From RH-chloro-G1 sp003670575 (lineage in GTDB: Bacteria; Chloroflexota; Dehalococcoidia; UBA2979), in assembly GCA_947499615.1 (NCBI GenBank), contig CANMOP010000031.1, positions 1 to 17,234 of the forward strand: 17,234 nt of DNA, written 5' to 3'. The position numbers were made by a program, and so were the translations under genes. The notes beneath the pieces are model-generated. The model was not told the origin of the DNA, did not search any database, and was given only the letters and a program-made list of their open reading frames with translations. Every line of letters begins with the position of its first letter. Within the stretch, counting starts at the first letter, position 1. Below, piece after piece: positions 12,321 through 17,234 of the stretch.

Positions 12321-14012
12321 GTGCCCGCTCCGAAAGTGACCGTGGTGACCGCTGCACGCCGCACGCTGCTATTGGTGTGGATGCTCCTGTTCGGGTGTGT
12401 GGCGGCTCAGGCCGACTCCCGTCCGCCCTCGTGGATCCTGATCTCACCGGCGGCCGTCGGGATGCGAGAACCCTCGCTGTCTCCCCTCCTGCGCGAAGTC
12501 GCGCCGATGGAGCTCTCGCGCGACACGTTCGACGAGGGGCGCGCGGGCCCCGGCCAGCAGGCGGTGGCCGTCACTTCCATTCTGGGCGCGGACCGCTGGC
12601 GCTCGGCTGGATTCACTGGCTATGGCGTGCGAGTGGCGATCATCGATCGTGGGTTCGAGGGCGCGGAGGAGCTGCGCGGCACCGGATTGCCTTCGAACGT
12701 GCGACTTCGCTCCTTCCGCGCCGATGGCGACCTAAACGCCGGGAGCGAGCACGGGACACTCGCGGCCCGTGTGGTCACGAGCATGGCCCCGCGCGCGGAA
12801 CTCTACCTGCTTAACTTCTCTACCCCCGCCGAGCTCGCCGCACTGGTCGATTTTGTGACCGCAGAGCGTATTCAAGTGGTGTCGTTCTCGCTGTCGTTCG
12901 TGTTCGTCGGGCCGGGCAACGGCACGGGCGCGGTGGACGACGTGATCGGTCGCTCCGCCTCGGACGGCGCGTTCTGGGCAGTCGCCGCAGGTAATTGGGC
13001 TGGCCAACACTGGTCGGGCACGTTCACCGATCGCTCCGGCAATACCGTGCACGAGTTCGCACCGGGCCTGGAAGACGATGGGCGGCTCTATCGCGCGCAG
13101 GACCTGATCACCGTCGCGCTGCGATGGGACAACGCATGGGGCGCGGCGTGCGATGACTACGACCTGGAGCTCTTCGGCCCCGATGGGGCACTCGTCCGCG
13201 CGTCGCGACAGGTGCAGGACTGTCACGGCGACCCGGTCGAGAAGATCGAGGTGCTGGCGACGCGCAGCGGAAGATATCGCGCGCGAGTGATCCGCGTGGT
13301 GGGGTCCGCCGCGCGTCGATTCGACCTCGTGATGCTGGGGACACCGGATCGCGGCGACGTGCTGGACCTCTCGACCGCCGCGAGTTCGCTGCTGGAGCCG
13401 GCGGAGCATCCGAGCGTGTTCACCGTGGGCGCTGCGGCGGCCGGCAACCCGATGCAGGTGGCGCGCTTCTCGTCGCGCGGGCCGACGGTGGACGGGCGGG
13501 TGAAGCCGGACATCATTGCGCCGTCAGGGCCGCAATCGTTCGGCGATGGCTCGTTCTCCGGCACCAGTGCGGCCACCCCGTACGTTGCCGCTGCCGCCGC
13601 GCTGCTGCTGGAGGCGTCGCCCGGGCTGACTCCCGCCGAGGTGCCCGCGCAGCTCCGCGACCGCGCGCTCGACGTGCCGCCGGCCGCTGCGGACTCCGAG
13701 TCGGGCGCGGGGCTGCTGCAGATGGGGACGGTGAGTGGGTTTGGGCCACTGCTGCCCCCGGGCGCCAGCGCAGCGTCGTTCGTCGACTTCACGCCGCGCG
13801 ATTCGGCGGTGGCGGTGTACCGGTATCGAGGGCCGTCCGGGTTCCCCGCGCGCTTCGGGTACATGCTGACGGGAAGCCGTACGCCTGTGGCCTTCTATCG
13901 CCTGGACGTGGTGCGCGCTCGCTTCGACGCGTTTGTCATGCGCGCGCCGGCGTCCGTCGATACGTTCGACGTGTTCAACGACGGTGACTTCATCTTCGTG
14001 CGGTTCCAGTAG
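12321..14012 (+). CDS. Secreted S8 (subtilisin-family) serine protease
   Basis: 563 residues. An Arg-Arg n-region and hydrophobic core (TLLLVWMLLFGCVAAQADS) form a signal peptide. LFGC could be a weak lipobox, or cleavage may follow AQA. The triad is visible: D109 (VAIIDRGFEG), H144 (SEHGTLAA) and S416 (GTSAATPY), with oxyanion N225 (VAAGNWAG). About residues 235-345 form an insertion with DDYDLELFGPDGALV, resembling a PPC/beta-sandwich module. The catalytic serine lies after it, in the usual KPDIIAPSG...GTSAATPYVAAAAALLL context. The last 90 residues (VDFTPRDSAVAVYRY onward) form an unidentified C-terminal domain with no anchor. The start is uncertain: GTGs at 12321, 12336, 12342 and 12345 are all in frame, and I took the first as closest to the -10. 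The gene is divergent from the flavin reductase-like gene. Confidence 0.92.
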   Translation: MPAPKVTVVTAARRTLLLVWMLLFGCVAAQADSRPPSWILISPAAVGMREPSLSPLLREVAPMELSRDTFDEGRAGPGQQAVAVTSILGADRWRSAGFTGYGVRVAIIDRGFEGAEELRGTGLPSNVRLRSFRADGDLNAGSEHGTLAARVVTSMAPRAELYLLNFSTPAELAALVDFVTAERIQVVSFSLSFVFVGPGNGTGAVDDVIGRSASDGAFWAVAAGNWAGQHWSGTFTDRSGNTVHEFAPGLEDDGRLYRAQDLITVALRWDNAWGAACDDYDLELFGPDGALVRASRQVQDCHGDPVEKIEVLATRSGRYRARVIRVVGSAARRFDLVMLGTPDRGDVLDLSTAASSLLEPAEHPSVFTVGAAAAGNPMQVARFSSRGPTVDGRVKPDIIAPSGPQSFGDGSFSGTSAATPYVAAAAALLLEASPGLTPAEVPAQLRDRALDVPPAAADSESGAGLLQMGTVSGFGPLLPPGASAASFVDFTPRDSAVAVYRYRGPSGFPARFGYMLTGSRTPVAFYRLDVVRARFDAFVMRAPASVDTFDVFNDGDFIFVRFQ

Positions 14013-14083
14013 GGCGTTTGACCGGTCCGCGACAGACGCGACAGCCCCTCAGCTCGATCGAGTGACGCTGACTGTCGAGGCGG

Positions 14084-15055
14084 CTACGGCGCGACGGTGC
14101 CAGCGCGCGTTGTGGCGGTGGCGGTGGCGGTGGCGGTGGCGGTCGGCGTCGGTGTCGCCGTGGTCACGGCTGCGGGTGCAACCGTGGGTGCAGGCGCTGG
14201 CGTCGAGGTTGGTGTCGCGGTAGAGGCGGCAGCGGGGTTGCCCGTCGACGCGCCGACGGCCGACTCCGCACCGAGGAAGCGCGTGGCGGTGACTTTGCCG
14301 TCCTGCGTCGCGCGCTGCGCGGCGGCCAGCGCGTCCTCCACGCCGACGGCGGCCTGGAGCGTGCCCAGCACGGTGCTGCTCTGCGCGATGGCGCGCTGGT
14401 AGTTCTCCACGTGTGTCTTGGAGACGCTCTGCGGCTGGGTCTCGATGCGGTTGGCGGCAGCCGTTGTGCTTTCGGTGATCGTGCGCAGCAACGACGCGTC
14501 GACCGGCTGGCCGTTTCGGGAGCGCTGGTTCAATTCCGCGAGGGCGGTAGTGACGCGCGCGAACTCGACGTCCGCGCCGCCGGTGGCGAGGCTGGTGAGG
14601 TTTGTAGCAAGCGCCGGGCGGTTCTCCTCCGGTGCCAGCGCGAGCGGCGTGAAGAGCACCAGTCCGGCCGCAGCGGCGGCAGCCGCTACCGGCGCGAACA
14701 CCGTCCAGCCGCGATGCCGGACGACGAAGTCGATGATTCCCGTGCGCTGGGTCGCCCCGGCACGAGTCGCGGCAGGATAGCTCGGCGCGAGGCCCGCGAC
14801 GCGCTGCTGCTCAAGCGTGTGCAGCACGAAGGCGCGCGAGCGAGCGCGATAGGAGTGGAACGCGACCGTCTCGGTGGCGCCCAGTCCCGGCTCCCGCACC
14901 GCGTCCGCTGTGCGCAGCAGCGAGGCGAGTTCGGCGTCCACGAGGGCGTCGACGTCCGGCTGGCCACCCGCCTCGAGCGTGTCGAGGACGCCGGCGAACC
15001 GCTCTGCGGCGGCTACGTCCTCGGGCGTCTCGTGCTGTCCTAGCCGTTCGTCCAT
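14084..15055 (-). CDS. Putative anti-sigma factor, single-span membrane protein
   Basis: 323 residues. Cytoplasmic N-terminus (1-115) with acidic helices, one membrane span (about 117-141, WTVFAPVAAAAAAAGLVLF), then an outer region with a helical part (about 155-265) and a Thr/Ala/Pro-rich tail (about 275-323). Its ATG overlaps the stop of the sigma gene (TGATG), so it is translated by coupling. This pairing and topology match anti-sigma factors, particularly DUF5667-type proteins that follow ECF sigma genes; I cannot see a zinc HxxxCxxC motif. The tail is encoded partly by a perfect hexanucleotide tandem repeat and can be expected to vary in length. It probably holds the sigma factor at the membrane and passes on an outside signal. 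The anti-sigma role is inferred from context. Confidence 0.72.
   Translation of the reverse strand: MDERLGQHETPEDVAAAERFAGVLDTLEAGGQPDVDALVDAELASLLRTADAVREPGLGATETVAFHSYRARSRAFVLHTLEQQRVAGLAPSYPAATRAGATQRTGIIDFVVRHRGWTVFAPVAAAAAAAGLVLFTPLALAPEENRPALATNLTSLATGGADVEFARVTTALAELNQRSRNGQPVDASLLRTITESTTAAANRIETQPQSVSKTHVENYQRAIAQSSTVLGTLQAAVGVEDALAAAQRATQDGKVTATRFLGAESAVGASTGNPAAASTATPTSTPAPAPTVAPAAVTTATPTPTATATATATATTRAGTVAP
14112..14143 (+). repeat. Hexanucleotide tandem repeat (GTGGCG)5
   Basis: Five exact GTGGCG copies (14112-14141) plus two bases, inside the end of the anti-sigma-like gene. On the coding strand they give alternating Ala-Thr. The unit is a multiple of three, so copy-number changes lengthen or shorten the outer tail without breaking the frame. 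Confidence 0.9.
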
Positions 15056-15738
15056 CAGTCTCGCTGATCCCCTCGTACCTGTTCTCGTCGTACCTCGAAC
15101 CGCTCCACATCGCGGGCGGTCCGGCTGCTTCCCTCTTCCACGTCTGCAAGCAATCGCTTGAGACGCTGTACCCCTTTGTGCTGGAGCACCTTGACGTTGG
15201 TCGGGTGCTTGCCCAGCGCCTCCGCCGTCTCCGCGATGCTCAGGCCGGAAGCGAAGCGCAGGAGGATGACCTCTCGCTGGGCTTCTGGCAGCTCGCGAAC
15301 CGCGACGAACACCTCCTCGATGGTCAACTTGGTCTCCGTGAGCTCGGCGGGCCCGCGAGTATGGTCGCGGATGCGCTCGTCCAGCTCGGCCGTCGCGCCG
15401 CGCAAGGCGGTGCGGCGGTGGAAGGAGACCACGTGGTTATGCGCGATGCGGAAGAGCCACGCCCCGAAGGGCACCCGCTCGATCCGCTGCCCGGCGGAAT
15501 CCGTGGCCGGCTGCCACTGGAACCCGTCGATCGCTCCCAGCACCTTGAGGAAGATCTCTTCCGCAAGGTCCTCCGCATCCGTCTCATTGCCAACCCTCGT
15601 CAGGCAGTAGCGATACAGCCTGGGCAGATAGGCGTCATACAGGAGCCCAAGGGCTTCCTGGTCTCCACCACGGGCGCGATCCACGTAATCGCGTTCCACG
15701 GCGGGCGACAGACGGTCTGAGGGGGGAGGTTCGGACAC
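15055..15738 (-). CDS. ECF-type sigma-70 family factor
   Basis: 227 residues. Region 2 covers about 27-110 (LYDAYLPRLYRYCLTRVG, DAEDLAEEIFLKVLGAI, then FGAWLFRIAHNHVVSFHRR). Region 4 covers about 143-196 (LPEAQREVILLRFASGLS and IAETAEALGKHPTNVKVL). No regions 1 or 3 are present, so it is of the ECF class and directs RNA polymerase to a dedicated promoter set. A 30-residue tail follows region 4. Start GTG at 15738 has GGAGG four bases upstream. The downstream gene overlaps by one base (TGATG) and looks like its membrane-bound anti-sigma partner. The target regulon is unknown; the neighbouring surface-protein gene is one candidate but no shared promoter motif was identified. Confidence 0.93.
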   Translation of the reverse strand: MSEPPPSDRLSPAVERDYVDRARGGDQEALGLLYDAYLPRLYRYCLTRVGNETDAEDLAEEIFLKVLGAIDGFQWQPATDSAGQRIERVPFGAWLFRIAHNHVVSFHRRTALRGATAELDERIRDHTRGPAELTETKLTIEEVFVAVRELPEAQREVILLRFASGLSIAETAEALGKHPTNVKVLQHKGVQRLKRLLADVEEGSSRTARDVERFEVRREQVRGDQRD

Positions 15739-16241
15739 GCGTCCTCCGGGTGGCCCGTGCTACCGCAGCGGTGTCGAGGTTGCCTATTCCCAGTGTTGCC
15801 GCTGTTGGCTGCAACGTGAGAGGCACTTCCTTCGTTCTCGCTATGGTACCGCTGCTGCTCCCCGGTCGTGTTCCCCGCTCGAATATGGAAACACGCGAGG
15901 GGGCAGAAGGTTAACGGGCGGGCGCGATGGGAGGCTGTGACCCTCGGGGCCTCGAGGAAACCCCCACACTGGCCCCGAGTAGGGAGCCCTCACCACAACC
16001 CTTCCCCCGGGGCGGGGCGAGGGGGCAAGAAAGAAGGTCGGGATGCCGGACTGCGCCGCGGCTTCTCGGAACCGCCGGCGGTCCAACGCTTCCCCTCGGC
16101 TGTCGAGGAAACCCCCACCCTGGCCCTCCCCCGTGACGGGGGGAGGGGATCGGACGAAAGATGGAGAGGGGGCGAAGCACGATCAGAACCCCTCGCCACG
16201 TCCGTGGGGAGAGGGGCACGGGGTGAGGGCTCCCACCTCTC
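15739..16241. repeat. Intergenic repeat mosaic without genes
   Basis: No coding sequence is supported here. From about 15940 the DNA is a mosaic of G/C-run repeats. TCGAGGAAACCCCCAC starts at 15952 and again at 16103, and each extends to 24 bp with one mismatch (next bases A/C then CTGGCCC). Hairpins lie at 16124-16148 (CCCTCCCCCG with CGGGGGGAGGG) and 16189-16216, the latter a second copy of the CCCCTCGCC...GAGAGGGGC repeat found at 10377. ACCGCCGGCGGT (16071-16082) is a further palindrome. The units are irregularly spaced, so this is not a CRISPR array. Confidence 0.7.
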
Positions 16242-16276
16242 CCGCCAGCACATGCGTACTACGAATGTGCTGGCGG
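16242..16276. repeat. Perfect 12-bp inverted repeat
   Basis: CCGCCAGCACAT (16242-16253) and ATGTGCTGGCGG (16265-16276) flank an 11-base loop. It is directly followed by a second pair, GGAAAA (16275-16280) and TTTTCC (16292-16297), again with an 11-base loop. Fifteen bases of the right side (ACGAATGTGCTGGCG) recur at 6322-6336. It may be a terminator, or the end of a small non-autonomous element. Confidence 0.6.
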
Positions 16277-16349
16277 AAAAGAATTTGTGGGTTTTCCGGG
16301 GGAAGCGTTAACCCGCAACCTCGGGTATCGTTCTCCTCTGTGTGCACCA

Positions 16350-16647
16350 GGGGCGGATCTCGCCCCCGGCGCGTCGGCTCGTCGAATCGATTGGTCTTCG
16401 GACCGGCCGAGGCGAGGTTCCGGCAGTCGCACGATATGAATGAGGAGTAGGGCACACGGAGACAGGCACAGTTGACTGGCGAGGGCGCGCCGCTGGTGGC
16501 GTCCCGCTCGAGCGGCGGCATCAGAGCTCGCCCCCCGAACCCGGTCAATGCGAATCCTGTCAGTCAGCCCGCCACAGATGAGAGGGGCGCCTTCAGGGAA
16601 CCAGAACTGACCGACAACCAAGTTTCAGTAGTCCTGGAGGACTAACC
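16350..16647 (+). promoter_or_regulatory. Long leader region of the surface-protein gene
   Basis: About 300 bp without a gene ahead of the TTG start. It holds a hairpin GGGGCG-GATCT-CGCCCC (16350-16366), a possible -10 (TATGAA, 16435-16440), a palindrome CCGCTCGAGCGG (16504-16515), GTCAGT (16559-16564) complementary to ACTGAC (16606-16611), and AGTCC-TGGA-GGACT (16630-16643), a small stem that includes the Shine-Dalgarno GGAGG. A leader of about 200 nt with its ribosome-binding site in a stem suggests translational control. I could not match it to a known riboswitch class. Confidence 0.35.
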
Positions 16648-17234
16648 TTGAGTTTCATCAATAAGTTTGCTTGGAGCGGCGTAGCCGTCGTCCTGGCTGT
16701 GGTCCTGATGCTCGGCATCATGGCCCCCCGGCCGGCTAGTGCATCAGGTGCTGTTGTCTCGTGGGTCTTCCCCGCTGTGACCCAGCCCACGACAGCCGTG
16801 GCTGCAACCAACGTCGCGTCCACTCTTGGTGCCGCAGCGACTGCTAGTGCAGCGACCGCTGGCGGCACGGGCACGTCAACGGCACAGGCGTTGACGGGTG
16901 GTGCCACCGGCACTGCTGCTACGACGTTCTTCTCCCTGACAGAGAGTGCGACAGCCCAAATCACGGCTGGGAGGCTGATCTTCGCTCTGCCGGCAGGTTT
17001 CCAGTTCACAACGACTGGTACCTGTGCGGTGGCGAACGCGGCTAATGGTGCGAGCACCATGACGTGCTTGCCGTCCATCACGGCGTCCGCCACGAAGCTC
17101 ACGTTGACCATCGCCGGTGGCAGCACCACCGGCCTCAACACCATCACGATGGCGGGGACTGCTATCCGCGCCACGTCGAACACGGCTGCTGCTGGCGTCA
17201 TCACTATTGATTCTGCTAGCACGCTGACCGTGGC
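16648..17234 (+). CDS. Secreted Ala/Thr-rich surface protein, 3' end outside window
   Basis: Starts at TTG 16648 with GGAGG seven bases upstream, and reads to the window edge without a stop (195 codons). Residues 1-32 are a signal peptide: SFINKFAWSG, a hydrophobic core (VAVVLAVVLMLGIM), then APRPASA as the cleavage region. The mature part is rich in Ala, Thr, Gly and Ser, with beta-strand-like blocks (AQITAGRLIFALPAGFQFT and TKLTLTIAGG) and two cysteines about 15 residues apart (TGTCAVAN, TMTCLPS). Such sequence is usual for S-layer, adhesin or other cell-surface proteins; no named family is claimed. Codons end in T more often (GCT, ACT, GGT) than in neighbouring genes. Being open at the 3' end, it is easily missed by ORF finders that require ATG and a stop. 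Confidence 0.8.
   Translation, partial: MSFINKFAWSGVAVVLAVVLMLGIMAPRPASASGAVVSWVFPAVTQPTTAVAATNVASTLGAAATASAATAGGTGTSTAQALTGGATGTAATTFFSLTESATAQITAGRLIFALPAGFQFTTTGTCAVANAANGASTMTCLPSITASATKLTLTIAGGSTTGLNTITMAGTAIRATSNTAAAGVITIDSASTLTV

Noticed and set aside
12220..12447. Upstream extension of the flavin reductase-like gene
   Set aside because: It would overlap the protease promoter and signal peptide on the other strand and has no family similarity.
15940..16297. CRISPR array
   Set aside because: Repeats are of different kinds, irregularly spaced and self-complementary, with no regular spacers and no cas genes.
16430..16647. c-di-GMP or c-di-AMP riboswitch ahead of the surface gene
   Set aside because: The GCAAA/GGGACGCAAAG signature of c-di-GMP-I is absent, and the CCGAACCCGTCAGCTAACC block of the c-di-AMP class is not matched beyond a few bases.
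1..17234. tRNA or rRNA genes
   Set aside because: No cloverleaf with a T-loop GTTCGAATC-type arm and no conserved rRNA segments were seen on either strand.

Overview
The window is GC-rich, bacterial and mostly chromosomal housekeeping DNA. It carries an adenylylation-type glutamine synthetase next to a GlnR-like regulator, ruvB, rimI, htpX, a YqeK-like HD phosphohydrolase, an orphan histidine kinase, an ECF-type sigma factor with a membrane partner, and a secreted subtilase. Gene style (GTG/TTG starts, -10 boxes placed directly before start codons, a GlnR-like regulator, GC-rich dispersed hairpin repeats) fits Chloroflexota best, with Actinomycetota as the alternative. This placement is inferred from style only, because no rRNA is present.

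Layout. 1-229: the edge of an unidentified gene and a perfect 32-bp palindrome that ends glnA. 230-2769 (minus): glnA and, upstream of it, a GlnR-like OmpR-family regulator. The gap between them holds three GlnR-type half-sites on an 11-bp period. 2902-4799 (plus): an ABC ATPase/permease pair with overlapping genes. 4800-5109: weak small ORFs. 5106-5750 (minus): rimI. 5859-6104 (plus): a small acidic hypothetical protein, then a hairpin. 6580-7683 (plus): ruvB, preceded by a nine-codon mini-ORF coupled to it. 7684-8650: a gene graveyard holding a minus-strand remnant that reads like a phage portal protein and a plus-strand TPR remnant. 8651-9274 (minus): HD phosphohydrolase. 9399-10283 (plus): histidine kinase. 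10284-10461: hairpin repeats between convergent genes. 10462-12219 (minus): htpX and a flavin-reductase-like protein. 12321-14012 (plus): secreted S8 protease. 14084-15738 (minus): sigma factor and putative anti-sigma, joined by a TGATG overlap. 15739-16647: about 900 bp of repeats and a leader region. 16648 to the end (plus): the start of an Ala/Thr-rich secreted surface protein that runs off the window.

Three points deserve most attention. First, the glnR-like/glnA pair with its candidate operator looks like an intact nitrogen-control unit whose receiver lacks the conserved lysine. Second, at least five transcription units show a TANACT hexamer 6-7 nt before the start codon, which suggests leaderless mRNAs, including a leaderless mini-ORF ahead of ruvB. 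Third, a decayed phage-portal-like gene lies between ruvB and the HD gene. I found no convincing wholly new defence or mobile system, no tRNA or rRNA gene, and no CRISPR array.
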